Positions 17,555-27,341 of a stretch of DNA of 32,493 nucleotides are shown one piece after another. Position 1 is the first letter of the stretch, and each line of letters starts with the position of its first letter. The DNA is from Pseudomonadota bacterium (lineage in GTDB: Bacteria > Pseudomonadota > Gammaproteobacteria > Woeseiales > Woeseiaceae), in the NCBI GenBank assembly GCA_027295475.1, contig JAPUKV010000044.1:1-32493 (forward strand). Reading direction: 5' to 3'. A program made the position numbers and the translations under genes. The notes under the pieces were generated by a model. The model made no database searches and had not been told where the DNA came from. It worked only from the letters and a program-made list of their open reading frames with translations.

Positions 17555-20095
17555 TTACTCGTCTTCATCCTCTATTGATTCTATGCGGGCCAAACCAACC
17601 AAACGTTGGCCCGATTGCACACGGATTAATCTGACCCCCTGGGTATTGCGGCCAATGATCGAGATTTCGCTGACCGGCGTGCGCACTAACGTTCCGCTGG
17701 AACTGATCAGCATGATCTCGTCGTCCTCCATGACCTGAAGTGCGCCAACCGTCCTGCCGTTTCTTGCGGATGTCTGGATCGCTATCACGCCCTGGCCGCC
17801 GCGGCCCTGAACCGGAAATTCATCGACAGCGGTGCGCTTGCCGTAGCCGTTCGCAGTCGCGGACAGTAACAATCCATCGCCAACAACACACAAAGCGATC
17901 ACGTCATGCCCCGGGGACAGTCTTATGCCGCGGACTCCCGCAGCACCACGACCCATTGGCCGCACATCTTCTTCCTTGAAGCGAATCGCCTTGCCGCTGC
18001 TTGCGACAAGAATTATCTCTCTCTTGCCATCGGTGATGGCCACATCGACGAGTCGATCGTCGTTCCTGAGGTCGATGGCGATGATGCCGCTTGCGCGCGG
18101 GCGTGAAAACAGGCTCAACGGTGTCTTTTTGACCGTACCGCGACTGGTCGCCATAAACACAAAGTTGCTTGCATCAAACTCTTTCGTCGGCAACACGGCA
18201 TTGATTCTTTCGTCTTCCTCGAGCGGCAACAGATTGACGATTGGCTTGCCGCGCGAACCCCGGCTAGCCTGCGGAACTTGATATACCTTGAGCCAGTACA
18301 TTTTGCCGCGGCTCGAGAAACACAACAGCGTGTCGTGCGTGTTTGCCACAAACAGCTTGTCGATGAAGTCCTCGTCCTTGACCTTGGTAGCGGAACGGCC
18401 ACGGCCGCCGCGACGCTGCGCCTGGTAGGCGCCGACTGGCTGGGCCTTCGCGTAGCCGCCATGAGAAAGCGTAACGACGACTTCTTCTTGTGGAATCAGA
18501 TCCTCATCGCTCAGATCGGTATGGTCTTTTATGATTTCAGTGCGGCGCTCGTCACCAAAGGCATCACGGATTTCATTGAGCTCCGCACGGATCACCCTGA
18601 GCAGCTCATCAGGGTCAGCAAGTATGTTTGAAAATTCTTTAATTTTGCCTAGTATCTCTTTGTATTCATTTAGTATTTTTTCCTGCTCAAGGCCAGTCAG
18701 GCGGTGCAGGCGCAGATCCAGAATCGCCTGTGCCTGGACAGCTGACAGACGATACTCACCGTCAATCACGCCGTAACCCTCCTCGAGCGAATCGGGCCGC
18801 GTGTCAGTCTTGCCGGCGCTCTTGACCATATCGGTAACGGCACCTGGCGGCCAGCTCCTGGCCATCAGGCCGTCTTTCGCCTCTGCCGGAGATTTCGAAG
18901 CCTTGATCAAAGCGATGACTTCGTCGATGTTGGCGAGTGCGACGGACTGTCCTTCCAGGACATGCGCCCTGTCCCGAGCCTTGCGCAGGTCGAATATTGT
19001 TCGCCTTGTGACAACCTCCCGGCGATGTCTCAGGAAAGCCTCCAGAATCTGCTTCAGATTCATGAGCTTCGGCTGCCCGTCCTGCAATGCCACCATGTTG
19101 ATGCCAAACACACTCTGCAGTGGCGTGTGCTTGTAAAGGTTGTTGAGTACGACGTCCGTTATTTCGCCACGCCGTAGCTCGATAACAACTCGCATGCCAT
19201 CCTTGTCGGACTCGTCGCGGAGTTCGCTGATCCCTTCGATGCGTTTTTCGCGGACCAGATCGGCTATCTTTTCGATCAGGCGGGCTTTGTTGACCTGGTA
19301 GGGCAGTTCCGTGATCACGATCGCTTCGCGCCCGCCCTTCTCGAGTGGCTCGATGCTGGTGCGCGCGCGCACGTACACGCGACCGCGCCCCGTTCGATAA
19401 GCTGAATTGATGCCTTGTGCGCCGTTGATGATGCCCGCTGTCGGGAAATCCGGGCCCGGAACATGTTCCATAAGCTCGGCGATATCGAGAGATGGCTTGT
19501 CAATCAGGGCAAGACAGGCGTCCACGATCTCATTCAGATTGTGAGGCGGAATATTTGTTGCCATGCCGACGGCGATACCGGACGAACCGTTGACGAGCAA
19601 ATTGGGCACTCGTGTTGGCATAACGGTCGGCTCGCTCTCGGAGCCGTCATAGTTCTCGACAAAATCGACCGTTTCCCTGTCGATGTCCGCCAGAATCTCA
19701 TGTGCGATCCGCGACATCCTCACCTCGGTATAACGCATTGCCGCCGGCGCATCGCCATCGACAGAACCGAAGTTACCCTGCCCGTCGACCAGCAGATAAC
19801 GCATGGAGAACGGCTGGGCCATACGGACAATCGTGTCGTAGACAGCAGTATCGCCGTGCGGATGGTATTTGCCGATCACGTCGCCGACGACGCGAGCCGA
19901 CTTCTTGTAGGACTTGTTGTAGTCGTTGCCGAGTTCGCGCATGGCATGCAGCACACGTCGATGTACCGGCTTCAGGCCGTCGCGGACATCAGGCAGGGCC
20001 CGCCCGACGATGACGCTCATCGCGTAGTCGAGATAGGACTGCTGCATCTCCTCTTCGAGGCTTACAGACAGAATCTCACTTGCAACTTCAACCAT
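17555..20095 (-). CDS. gyrA: DNA gyrase subunit A
   Basis: GyrA cuts and rejoins DNA and wraps it for negative supercoiling, together with GyrB. The 846-residue protein has catalytic Y122 ([10 protein letters not shown]), the quinolone-pocket segment [10 protein letters not shown] with T83 and D87, and the GyrA box QRRGGRG at 560-566. That box separates GyrA from ParC. These positions equal E. coli numbering. The C-terminal pinwheel repeats end in a short acidic tail (ESIEDEDE), about 30 residues shorter than in E. coli. T83 is the normal residue in several gammaproteobacteria, including Pseudomonas. It heads the long minus-strand run and diverges from ubiG across 283 bp. Confidence 0.98.
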   Translation of the reverse strand: MVEVASEILSVSLEEEMQQSYLDYAMSVIVGRALPDVRDGLKPVHRRVLHAMRELGNDYNKSYKKSARVVGDVIGKYHPHGDTAVYDTIVRMAQPFSMRYLLVDGQGNFGSVDGDAPAAMRYTEVRMSRIAHEILADIDRETVDFVENYDGSESEPTVMPTRVPNLLVNGSSGIAVGMATNIPPHNLNEIVDACLALIDKPSLDIAELMEHVPGPDFPTAGIINGAQGINSAYRTGRGRVYVRARTSIEPLEKGGREAIVITELPYQVNKARLIEKIADLVREKRIEGISELRDESDKDGMRVVIELRRGEITDVVLNNLYKHTPLQSVFGINMVALQDGQPKLMNLKQILEAFLRHRREVVTRRTIFDLRKARDRAHVLEGQSVALANIDEVIALIKASKSPAEAKDGLMARSWPPGAVTDMVKSAGKTDTRPDSLEEGYGVIDGEYRLSAVQAQAILDLRLHRLTGLEQEKILNEYKEILGKIKEFSNILADPDELLRVIRAELNEIRDAFGDERRTEIIKDHTDLSDEDLIPQEEVVVTLSHGGYAKAQPVGAYQAQRRGGRGRSATKVKDEDFIDKLFVANTHDTLLCFSSRGKMYWLKVYQVPQASRGSRGKPIVNLLPLEEDERINAVLPTKEFDASNFVFMATSRGTVKKTPLSLFSRPRASGIIAIDLRNDDRLVDVAITDGKREIILVASSGKAIRFKEEDVRPMGRGAAGVRGIRLSPGHDVIALCVVGDGLLLSATANGYGKRTAVDEFPVQGRGGQGVIAIQTSARNGRTVGALQVMEDDEIMLISSSGTLVRTPVSEISIIGRNTQGVRLIRVQSGQRLVGLARIESIEDEDE

Positions 20096-20378
20096 ACGTG
20101 TTCAACAAACCGGAGCGGTTCCGTTCAGAGAGCGGAATCGTAATCATCAAAATCTGGGTACTGCGGAAATAATTCTTTATTTCGCCGGATGGGATTTCGG
20201 CGCAAAAATTAACGCAAATTCCGAGGTGAAATAATACCACAGCAGGGCCTGTCACAGCAGGGTTTGCGGCACTTTTGGGGGCCTATATACTAGTGGTCCA
20301 TCAATATAAGCTCGTTGGACCAATAGCACCGGAGACGAGCTTCTCTACGGTCCAAAAAGGCAGGCGAGATCCCGAACA
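20096..20378. promoter_or_regulatory. Divergent gyrA/ubiG intergenic region
   Basis: This 283-bp region must hold both promoters. For ubiG a weak pair TTGCGG (20264-20269) and TATACT (20286-20291) is spaced by 16 bp. Just after it lies an inverted repeat, TGGTCCA (20294-20300) and TGGACCA (20316-20322), a possible operator. In the gyrA leader GAAATAA (20166-20172) and TTATTTC (20177-20183) form a small hairpin. Two copies of CACAGCAGGG lie near 20237-20262. No gene is seen. Confidence 0.4.
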
Positions 20379-21095
20379 ATGACTGTTGCGCAACACAATG
20401 TTGACGATGCTGAGATTTCAAGATTTGAGGCACTGGCGTCACGCTGGTGGGATCCCGCCGGTGACTTTCGGCCGCTACACCAGATAAACCCGCTCAGGCT
20501 CGACTACATTCGGCAACGGGCGGCGCTGCAGGACAGCCGCGTTCTCGACATCGGTTGTGGCGGCGGAATCCTCGCGGAATCAATGGCGGTCAATGGCGCC
20601 AGAGTGACCGGTATCGATATGGCCGAGAGGACGTTGGCGGTGGCACGACTGCATCAGGCTGAATCCGGCACAAACGTCGATTACCAGAAGTCGACGGCGG
20701 AGTCGTTCGCCAGCGAGCACGCGAATGATTTCGATGTGGTTACCTGCCTCGAGATGTTGGAACACGTGCCGGAACCGATGCAGGTTGTGGCGTCCTGTGC
20801 CGAGCTCGTAAGGCCGGGGGGCGACGTATTTTTTTCCACCATTAATCGCAACCCCAAAGCATTTCTTTTCGCGATTGTTGGTGCCGAATACCTGTTGCGC
20901 CTGTTACCGGCAGGCACACACGAATACGAAAAATTCATTCGCCCTTCCGAGCTCGAGGCCTGGGCTCGCCATGCAGGACTCGAGTTAGAAGGCAGTATTG
21001 GTCTTCACTACAATCCTTTGACGCGTGAATATTCCCTTGGCGCCAACCTCGACGTGAATTATCTGATGCACTTCCGCCGCCCCGACAACAGCTGA
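20379..21095 (+). CDS. ubiG: Ubiquinone biosynthesis O-methyltransferase UbiG
   Basis: UbiG performs both O-methylations in ubiquinone synthesis using S-adenosylmethionine. The 238-residue protein has the family N-terminus [28 protein letters not shown] motif I is [11 protein letters not shown] (55-65), and [13 protein letters not shown] follows, with a C-terminal [13 protein letters not shown]. Length equals E. coli UbiG (240). It is the first gene of a plus-strand operon with the phosphatase, rmuC and yciK. Confidence 0.96.
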   Translation: MTVAQHNVDDAEISRFEALASRWWDPAGDFRPLHQINPLRLDYIRQRAALQDSRVLDIGCGGGILAESMAVNGARVTGIDMAERTLAVARLHQAESGTNVDYQKSTAESFASEHANDFDVVTCLEMLEHVPEPMQVVASCAELVRPGGDVFFSTINRNPKAFLFAIVGAEYLLRLLPAGTHEYEKFIRPSELEAWARHAGLELEGSIGLHYNPLTREYSLGANLDVNYLMHFRRPDNS

Positions 21096-21097
21096 CG

Positions 21098-21784
21098 ATG
21101 GGCAAGGCCCTCGGCAAAATCGACGCAGTTCTGTTTGATCTGGACGGCACGCTGATCGATACAGCGCCGGACATGGTCGCCGTCCTGGTGGAATTGCAGC
21201 GGGCGCACGGCCTCGAGCCGTTGCCTTATGAGACTGCCAGGGCAAACGTCTCTAACGGTGCCCTTGGTCTCATTCGGCTTGCTTTTCCGGACACAGCGGA
21301 GTCGGAGGCCAACGCATTACATCTTGAGTATCTCGAGCGTTACGAAGGTTCAGTATGCAACGAATCGCGGATTTTCCCGGACTTGCCAGAGCTGCTGGAT
21401 GATCTTGACGGGCGAAAATGCCCCTGGGGTATTGTCACGAATAAGCCGCAGAGGATGACGGATCCTTTGCTGGCCGCGCTCGGGCTGCCGAGCCGCTTGA
21501 GCTGCGCCATCAGTGGCGACACGCTGCCACAGCGCAAGCCCGACCCGGCACCGCTTTTGCTCGGCTGCAAGCAGACCGGGACGGCACCGCAGCGGACCGT
21601 TTATGTCGGCGATGCGGCGAGGGACATGCAGGCCGGACGTGCTGCCGGCATGATCACGATCGCGGCAGCCTACGGTTATATCCTCCCTGGCGACGACCCG
21701 CACTCCTGGAACCCGGATGCAATCGCTTCCGACACCAAAGAACTCGCCAAAATGCTCCTGAAAGCGGTTACTCTGGAGGCCTGA
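21098..21784 (+). CDS. mupP: HAD phosphatase, probably MupP (N-acetylmuramic acid 6-phosphate phosphatase)
   Basis: The 228-residue protein is a haloacid dehalogenase-type phosphatase. Motif I is FDLDGTLID (nucleophile D14, general acid D16), followed by VTNKP (motif II), the lysine in QRKPDP (motif III) and VGDAARDMQAG (motif IV). Such proteins are often called phosphoglycolate phosphatase (Gph). Its place between ubiG and yciK, and a tail AYGYILPGDDPHSW resembling the Pseudomonas protein as I recall it, fit MupP. MupP removes phosphate from MurNAc-6-phosphate in the peptidoglycan recycling route with AmgK and MurU. It starts 2 bp after ubiG and overlaps rmuC by one base. Gph remains the alternative. 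Confidence 0.72.
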   Translation: MGKALGKIDAVLFDLDGTLIDTAPDMVAVLVELQRAHGLEPLPYETARANVSNGALGLIRLAFPDTAESEANALHLEYLERYEGSVCNESRIFPDLPELLDDLDGRKCPWGIVTNKPQRMTDPLLAALGLPSRLSCAISGDTLPQRKPDPAPLLLGCKQTGTAPQRTVYVGDAARDMQAGRAAGMITIAAAYGYILPGDDPHSWNPDAIASDTKELAKMLLKAVTLEA

Positions 21785-23121
21785 TGCCCGCTATTGAAAT
21801 CGACCCCGTTTTTCTGCAAATCGGCGTACCGGCGTTGGCTCTGGGTCTTCTGCTGGGCGGTTTGCTTGCCTGGTTTATTGCCTGGATCCGCCGCCAGCAA
21901 CTGCAGCAGTCCGTTGCCGTCCTGGAAACCCGGATAAAAGACCAGGACGCCTTACAGCGGGAACGTGACGGCGCATTCGAGGTCGCGTCAGGCAGGCTTG
22001 CAACCGCCTTCTCAGAATTGGCCAACCAGTCGCTCAAATCCAATAGCGAGAATTTCCTCAGGCTGGCAGAGCAAAACCTCGCGGCCCATCAGGAAAAAGC
22101 CAAGCGTGAACTCGGTGACCGGGAACAGGCGATCGAGAACCTCGTCAAACCCATACGCGAATCCTTGCGACAGTCCCAGCAACAGATCACCGAGCTGGAA
22201 AAAGCCCGCAGCGAGGCATATGGCAACATCAAGTCACAACTGGAAGCGATGCAGAGCAGCCAGAAATCGCTGACACAGGAGACGCAGAATCTCGTCAAGG
22301 CGTTGCGACGTCCGGAGGTTCGCGGCCGCTGGGGAGAAATGACCTTACGCCGTCTCGTTGAACTCGCTGGCATGGTCGAGCATTGTGACTTTCAGGAACA
22401 GGTACACACAGTCGATGATGACACGATAATCCGGCCGGACATGATCGTTCGTATGCCCGATCAGCGCGAGCTCGTGGTCGATGTGAAAACGCCGCTCGAT
22501 GCCTATCTCGAAGCCGTAGAGGCGAAAGATGATACCCAACGCAAACTCGCGCTGGAACGGCACGCCCGTAATGTCCGCGAGCATATTCGGAAGCTTGCAG
22601 GGAAAGCCTACTGGAACCAGTTCTCGCGAAGCCCGGAGTTCGTCATCCTTTTTATCCCCGGGGACCAGTTTCTGAGCGCGGCTCTCGCTGAGGATCCCGA
22701 TTTGATCGACACTGCGCTGTCCCAGCAAATTATTCTCGCCACGCCAACAAGTTTTGTGGCCCTGCTCAAGGCCGTCGCATACAGCTGGCGACAATTGTCT
22801 CTTGCCGAGAATGCCGAAGAAATCCGCAAACTTGCGGAAGGTCTATACGGCAGATTGACTGCCTTTGCAGGACACATGAACAAAGTCGGCAAACAACTGG
22901 CAAGCAGCGTCGAGCACTACAATCGAGCCGTCGGCTCGCTTGAACGAAAAGTTCTGCCCGGCGCGCGAAAATTTGTAGAGCTGGGCATTCGGCCAAAGAA
23001 GAAACTCGAGCAGCTTGAGCCGCTGGAGGCGCTGCCACGAACAATGGATGAAAGTCACAAAGACGCCGAGGATGACGGCAAAGCAGTTTCGATCGAAACC
23101 GGCGACAAGACCTTGCAATAG
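21784..23121 (+). CDS. rmuC: DNA recombination protein RmuC
   Basis: RmuC is a putative nuclease-like protein that limits inversions at inverted repeats. The 445-residue product has one N-terminal membrane helix (about 12-35) and a long coiled coil (to about 165). The RmuC domain then opens at RGRWGEMTLRRLVELAGM and includes VVDVKTPLDAYLEA and the LFIPGDQFLSAAL segment. It overlaps the phosphatase gene by one base (TGATG), so translation is coupled. A TTG-start SDR gene follows after 61 bp. Confidence 0.93.
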   Translation: MPAIEIDPVFLQIGVPALALGLLLGGLLAWFIAWIRRQQLQQSVAVLETRIKDQDALQRERDGAFEVASGRLATAFSELANQSLKSNSENFLRLAEQNLAAHQEKAKRELGDREQAIENLVKPIRESLRQSQQQITELEKARSEAYGNIKSQLEAMQSSQKSLTQETQNLVKALRRPEVRGRWGEMTLRRLVELAGMVEHCDFQEQVHTVDDDTIIRPDMIVRMPDQRELVVDVKTPLDAYLEAVEAKDDTQRKLALERHARNVREHIRKLAGKAYWNQFSRSPEFVILFIPGDQFLSAALAEDPDLIDTALSQQIILATPTSFVALLKAVAYSWRQLSLAENAEEIRKLAEGLYGRLTAFAGHMNKVGKQLASSVEHYNRAVGSLERKVLPGARKFVELGIRPKKKLEQLEPLEALPRTMDESHKDAEDDGKAVSIETGDKTLQ

Positions 23122-23182
23122 AACTTCGAGACCGCGCAGTAATCCGCAACACCCGAATCCAGGAATTACAAGGATCGTCCGC

Positions 23183-23935
23183 TTGAGCCTCGACCCCAGG
23201 AATTACGAGTACCGTCCCGGCCTGCTCAAGAACCGGAAAATTCTGATCACGGGTTCGAGCGACGGAATTGGCGAGGCACTTGCGCTATGCACGGCGAAAC
23301 TCGGCGCGACAGTCATCCTGCATGGCCGCAACATCAAGAAGCTGGAATCCGTTTATGACCAAATACAGGCCTTGGACGACGTGGCCAGACCATCGATCGC
23401 ACCGATGGACCTGGCGACTGCGGATACCGACGCTTACCTGTCACTTACCGACAGCATTGCCAAGGAGTTCGGACAGTTGGACGGGCTGGTGCACAACGCC
23501 GGAATTCTCGGTAAAAAGCTTTCGATTGAGCAATATGAAACGATCGAGTGGCAATGCGTTATGCATGTAAATGTGACAGCCGCGTTCGCGCTGACACAGG
23601 TCTGTCTGCCACTTCTGCGGGAAGCGCACGATCCGTCGATCATTTTCACGAGCAGCGGTGTTGGCCGCAAGGGTCGCGCCTACTGGGGTGCCTATGCCGT
23701 TTCGAAGTTTGCCATCGAAGGTTTGTCTCAGGTTCTGGCGGATGAAAATCGCCACACCCGACTGCGGGTGAACTGCATCAATCCGGGGGCTACACGGACG
23801 AAATTGCGATTGGCGGCCTATCCGGCAGAAAACCGGGCCAAACTGAAGACGCCGGATGAGATTCTGCCCGTGTATATCTACTTGCTCGGTCCGGACAGCC
23901 AGGGCGTCACCGGGCAAAGCCTCGACGCACAGTAA
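23183..23935 (+). CDS. yciK: YciK-type short-chain dehydrogenase/reductase
   Basis: The 250-residue protein is an SDR oxidoreductase very close in layout to E. coli YciK (252 residues). The NAD(P) motif is TGSSDGIG, followed by VHNAGILG. The catalytic triad appears as FTSSGVGRKGRAYWGAYAVSK (Ser, Tyr, Lys), with RVNCINPGATRT after it. I chose the TTG at 23183 because AAGGA lies about 8 bases upstream and the length then matches. The open frame reaches back to 23015 but that part overlaps rmuC and has no homology. It closes the ubiG operon. Substrate is unknown. Confidence 0.88.
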   Translation: MSLDPRNYEYRPGLLKNRKILITGSSDGIGEALALCTAKLGATVILHGRNIKKLESVYDQIQALDDVARPSIAPMDLATADTDAYLSLTDSIAKEFGQLDGLVHNAGILGKKLSIEQYETIEWQCVMHVNVTAAFALTQVCLPLLREAHDPSIIFTSSGVGRKGRAYWGAYAVSKFAIEGLSQVLADENRHTRLRVNCINPGATRTKLRLAAYPAENRAKLKTPDEILPVYIYLLGPDSQGVTGQSLDAQ

Positions 23936-23984
23936 TATTCTACTTTAAATATAGTTATTAATTAATTGTTTTAAAACACTTTTA

Positions 23985-24764
23985 TTATCTTTTAGTTTCA
24001 CCTCTTCGACGCCTGCGCGACCTTGACGATCGCGCCCGCATGGCCGAGGGAGGTTCGAGCCCGGCCGCCAGATAAAGGAGGCGCACCTGCGCTGGCGCCA
24101 ATGCTTCATATTTGCCGCGGCGCAACGTCCGGGGCAACGCAATGGGACCGTAGCCAACGCGTATGAGCCGTGTGACGTCGTATCCGATTGCCGACCACAT
24201 TCGCCGCACTTCCCGGTTTCTCCCCTCCTTCAGACTCACGTTGAACCAGCGATTGGCCCCCTCGCCGCCGGCTGCCTCAATCTGCTCATAAGCCGCCTTA
24301 CCATCCTCAAGTTCGACGCCGCTACACAACCTGGCCAATTCCGCCGCGGATGGGCTGCCGTGCACTCTGACCGCGTAGCGCCGCAGCAATTCGGATGATG
24401 GATGCATCAATGCATTGGCCAGATCACCATCTGTCGTAAACAACAGCAAACCCATCGTTGTCATGTCCAGTCTGCCCACAGCAATCCATCGCGACCCCTT
24501 GATCTCGGGCAAAGAGTCAAAAACCAGACGCCGACCTTCGGGGTCAGAGCGACTGGTGATTTCGTCGGCTGGCTTATTGTAGATAAGGTGCCGGTGCATC
24601 TCGGCCGCCGCTCTGACAGTCAGTCGCCGGCCATCCAGCGCGATGAATTCCGATCCGGTGATTTTGTCGCCTAATTCGGCGATCCGGCCATCAATGCTCA
24701 ACCGGCTGGCCTGAATCCAGCCCTCGATTTCGCGGCGTGATCCATGACCTGCCGCCGCGAGCAC
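23985..24764 (-). CDS. rluB: 23S rRNA pseudouridine synthase RluB
   Basis: RluB makes pseudouridine in 23S rRNA helix 89. The product has an N-terminal S4 RNA-binding domain ([14 protein letters not shown]). The catalytic aspartate is in [14 protein letters not shown], followed by [11 protein letters not shown] and a very basic tail ([10 protein letters not shown]). The first standard start is the GTG at 24764, given here. Homology continues seven codons further upstream: the codons read (I)PERVQKV, exactly aligned with E. coli MSEKLQKV. The first of these is ATA at 24783-24785, 12 bp after the scpB stop. So the true protein is probably 266 residues from a non-standard start, or the ATA is a sequence error for ATG. 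Confidence 0.9.
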   Translation of the reverse strand: MLAAAGHGSRREIEGWIQASRLSIDGRIAELGDKITGSEFIALDGRRLTVRAAAEMHRHLIYNKPADEITSRSDPEGRRLVFDSLPEIKGSRWIAVGRLDMTTMGLLLFTTDGDLANALMHPSSELLRRYAVRVHGSPSAAELARLCSGVELEDGKAAYEQIEAAGGEGANRWFNVSLKEGRNREVRRMWSAIGYDVTRLIRVGYGPIALPRTLRRGKYEALAPAQVRLLYLAAGLEPPSAMRARSSRSRRRRRGETKR

Positions 24765-24797
24765 TTTTTGAACTCGCTCGGGTATGACTTGTTTACC

Positions 24798-25610
24798 TCA
24801 GGTACCAGCCCGTGATGCGTCTACATCTTCCGTGTCGCCGGCATCGGTCTGTTCCGGATCAGCGCTTTCGTCCGCGGTCGGGTCGGGCCATTCGGACGCA
24901 ACAATCTCATGGAAACCGGAATCGGCGCTCAGTTCCGGTGCTGGCTCGATATCAACATCGTCGTCCGCGCACGCATCATCTTCGATTTCCGGATAAAGCA
25001 CCGGCGGGTTCGTTACCTCTGCCGTCTCAAGCTCTACCTCGTCCTCCTCGACGGCCGGCAGGTTGAGTTGCACGCGCAGGGTTTCCCAATCGGACAAATC
25101 GGCGAGCGGCGGCAAGTCATCGAGCTTTTTCAATCCGAAATAATCGAGAAATAGTTTCGTCGTGCCAAACATCGCCGGACGCCCCGGTACGTCGCGATGC
25201 CCGACGACCCGGATCCACTCGCGCTCCTGGAGAGACCGGATGATATTGGTGCTGACCGATACACCGCGTATTTCCTCAATGTCGCCGCGCGTTACCGGCT
25301 GACGATAGGCGATCAGCGCCAGAGTTTCGAAAAATGCGCGGGAATATCTCGGCGGCCGTTCCTCCCAGAGCTTTTGCAAGCGTTCTGCCATGTCGGCCTT
25401 GACCTGAATGCGAAAACCGCTGGCCACTTCTTTGATCGTGATTCCCCGGTCTTCATACTCCTCCAGCAAAGTACTGATTACCTGTCTGATCTGCGATTTC
25501 TCGGGAGCCGAAGCGTCATCGAAGAGGTTTCGCAATTGATCAATGCTCAGAGGCCGTCCGGCCGCCAGCAATGCAGACTCAATAAAATGCTTTATCTCGA
25601 TTTCGTTCAT
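24798..25610 (-). CDS. scpB: Segregation and condensation protein B
   Basis: ScpB dimers bind ScpA in the SMC-ScpAB condensin that organises and segregates the chromosome. The 270-residue product has two winged-helix domains (about 1-85 and 90-165; PVTRGDIEEIRGVSVS and GRPAMFGTTKLFLDYFGL are typical). A long acidic tail (about 195-270) is poorly conserved in the family. It starts 43 bp after scpA, and its stop codon lies 12 bp before the likely rluB start, as in the common scpA-scpB-rluB order. Confidence 0.95.
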   Translation of the reverse strand: MNEIEIKHFIESALLAAGRPLSIDQLRNLFDDASAPEKSQIRQVISTLLEEYEDRGITIKEVASGFRIQVKADMAERLQKLWEERPPRYSRAFFETLALIAYRQPVTRGDIEEIRGVSVSTNIIRSLQEREWIRVVGHRDVPGRPAMFGTTKLFLDYFGLKKLDDLPPLADLSDWETLRVQLNLPAVEEDEVELETAEVTNPPVLYPEIEDDACADDDVDIEPAPELSADSGFHEIVASEWPDPTADESADPEQTDAGDTEDVDASRAGT

Positions 25611-25653
25611 TAATGATCGTTCTCTCAGTTTCCGGATATCGCAAGATGAACCG

Positions 25654-26538
25654 TCAGATCTGGTCTTCGTCCGATACCAGGTGAACCGAAGACGCTGCTC
25701 TCACGTGCAAAGGCGCGTATGGCTCTGCCTGCACGACGTCGATCGTCGATTCGCGAAGCAGTTCCAGAATGGCGACAAATGTGACAGCCACCCCCATGCG
25801 TCCTTCTTCCCGATCAAACAGTTCAGCGAAGCTCGAAAATTTGCTTGTCTTTAGTCGGATCAGGATTTCAGACATTCGTTGCCGGACCGACAGAGGTTCA
25901 CGCAGCAGATGCAGTTTGGAAAACATCTCAGCACGCTTCAGTACATCGTGAAAAGACAGCAACAACTCCTTCAAGGTAACGTCCGGCAGCTCGGCCACTA
26001 CCTTGCGTTCCGGCGCCTCAACATCGGCTACAAATACGTCGCGTTCCAGGCGCGGCATCGTACTCAAATCCTCCGCCGCCGTTTTGAAGCGTTCGTATTC
26101 CTGCAGGCGGCGAATCAGCTCCGCACGGGGATCTTCCTCGTCCTCTTCTTCGTTTTCGGCACGTGGCAGGAGCATGCGTGATTTGATCTCGGCAAGCATT
26201 GCAGCCATCAGCAAGTATTCACCGGCCAGGTCGAGCTGAATCTCTTTCATGAGCTCGATGTATTCGACGTATTGCCGCGTTACTTCGGCAATGGGAATAT
26301 CGAGCACATCGATGTTCTGACGGCGAATCAGGTAGAGCAGCAGATCAAGTGGTCCTTCGAACGCTTCAAGGAATACTTGCAGCGCGTAGGGCGGAATATA
26401 CAGATCCTGCGGAAGCTGAGTAACGGGCTCGCCAGCGACGACTGCAAAGGGCATTTCCCCCTGGGCCGGCGCCATATCGCCGTCCGGCGGAGGCCTAGGC
26501 GCATCTTTGCTCGTAAGCACTTTGAGTTCGGGTTTCAT
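25654..26538 (-). CDS. scpA: Segregation and condensation protein A
   Basis: ScpA is the kleisin that bridges SMC heads. The 294-residue protein has the kleisin core from about residue 50 (FEGPLDLLLYLIRRQNIDVLDIPIAEVTRQYVEYI). The MAAMLAEIKSRMLLP segment follows, then a C-terminal winged helix (FSSFAELFDREEGRMGVAVTFVAILEL). About 45 extra N-terminal residues precede the core and are rich in Pro and Asp; the real start could be further in. It lies 64 bp after yciO. The presence of ScpAB implies an Smc rather than a MukBEF system in this organism. Confidence 0.95.
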   Translation of the reverse strand: MKPELKVLTSKDAPRPPPDGDMAPAQGEMPFAVVAGEPVTQLPQDLYIPPYALQVFLEAFEGPLDLLLYLIRRQNIDVLDIPIAEVTRQYVEYIELMKEIQLDLAGEYLLMAAMLAEIKSRMLLPRAENEEEDEEDPRAELIRRLQEYERFKTAAEDLSTMPRLERDVFVADVEAPERKVVAELPDVTLKELLLSFHDVLKRAEMFSKLHLLREPLSVRQRMSEILIRLKTSKFSSFAELFDREEGRMGVAVTFVAILELLRESTIDVVQAEPYAPLHVRAASSVHLVSDEDQI

Positions 26539-26602
26539 CGGTTTCCCAAGCGAGGACGCCGCATTTTAGCGTAAATCGACCCACAAGCCGCTATTTGTTG
26601 CG

Positions 26603-27223
26603 CTACTGCAGCGAGCTGACATCGCCTCGCCCTACCCGTAGGACTTCCACTGAGCCCCCGGACAAATCAATCACGCTCGTCGGTTCGACACCAGTCGGGC
26701 CACCGTCAATGATCAACTCGATCTGACTCCCTATACGTTCCTCGATTTCCACCACAGAGGTCAATGGCAGGTCGTCCCCGGGAAGCGTCAGCGTCGAGCT
26801 CATGATCGGCTCTCCGAGAGCATCCAGCATCGCATGCACGATTGGATGGTCGGGCACACGCAGCCCGATTGTCCGTCTCCTTGGATTCTGTAGCCGTTTG
26901 GGCACTTCTCGCGTCGCCTGTAATATGAACGTATAGGGCCCTGGCGTCATCGATTTCATCAATCGATAGGCCCAATTGTCGAACCGGGCATAGAGACTGA
27001 TCTCGGACAGGTCACTGCAGACCAGCGTGAAATTGTGATTCTTGTCCGTCCTTCGAATCCGCCGGATACGGTCCATCGCCCGCTTGTCGCCGATGTGACA
27101 TCCAAACGCGTAGCTGGAGTCCGTCGGATAGGCGACCAGGCCGCCCCCACGGATCGTCGCCACAACTTCTGCAATGCGCCGTGGTTGCGGGTCCGATGGA
27201 TGAATGTCGATGACCCGTGCCAT
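26603..27223 (-). CDS. yciO: YciO-type Sua5/TsaC family protein
   Basis: The 206-residue protein has the same length as E. coli YciO and near-identical motifs: the IHPSDPQPR opening, VAYPTDSSYAFGC, RIRRIRRTDKNHNFTL, TPGPYTFIL and TIGLRVP. It belongs to the Sua5/YrdC/YciO fold that binds ATP and threonine in the making of threonylcarbamoyl-AMP. YciO itself has weak or unsettled activity compared with TsaC. It starts the minus-strand cluster with scpA and scpB and is divergent from yciB. No ribosome binding site is evident. Confidence 0.93.
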   Translation of the reverse strand: MARVIDIHPSDPQPRRIAEVVATIRGGGLVAYPTDSSYAFGCHIGDKRAMDRIRRIRRTDKNHNFTLVCSDLSEISLYARFDNWAYRLMKSMTPGPYTFILQATREVPKRLQNPRRRTIGLRVPDHPIVHAMLDALGEPIMSSTLTLPGDDLPLTSVVEIEERIGSQIELIIDGGPTGVEPTSVIDLSGGSVEVLRVGRGDVSSLQ

Positions 27224-27277
27224 GTGCGAATTGTAGCGGCATCAGAAAAATGTCGCCGGACTTGTTTAAGAATGTTT

Positions 27278-27305
27278 CGACCACCGCTCGATTTACGCTA
27301 TCATT
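27278..27305 (+). promoter_or_regulatory. Candidate promoter of the yciB operon
   Basis: TCGACC (27278-27283) and TATCAT (27300-27305) are spaced by 16 bp and lie about 37 bp before the yciB ATG, between the divergent yciO and yciB genes. Both hexamers match the sigma70 consensus at four or more positions. Confidence 0.4.
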
Positions 27306-27341
27306 CGCCACCACTTTTTCGCTGCTACCCGCGAGCCTCTG

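Noticed and set aside
19847..19851. GyrA T83 as a quinolone-resistance mutation
   Set aside because: Thr at this position is the normal residue in several gammaproteobacteria such as Pseudomonas, so it need not be an acquired change.
23015..23182. N-terminal extension of the yciK frame
   Set aside because: The extension overlaps rmuC and has no SDR homology. The TTG at 23183 has a ribosome binding site and gives the normal length.
23936..23984. Terminator between the convergent yciK and rluB genes
   Set aside because: The stretch is very AT-rich with only a tiny GTTTTAAAAC palindrome, and no GC stem-loop with T-run could be found.
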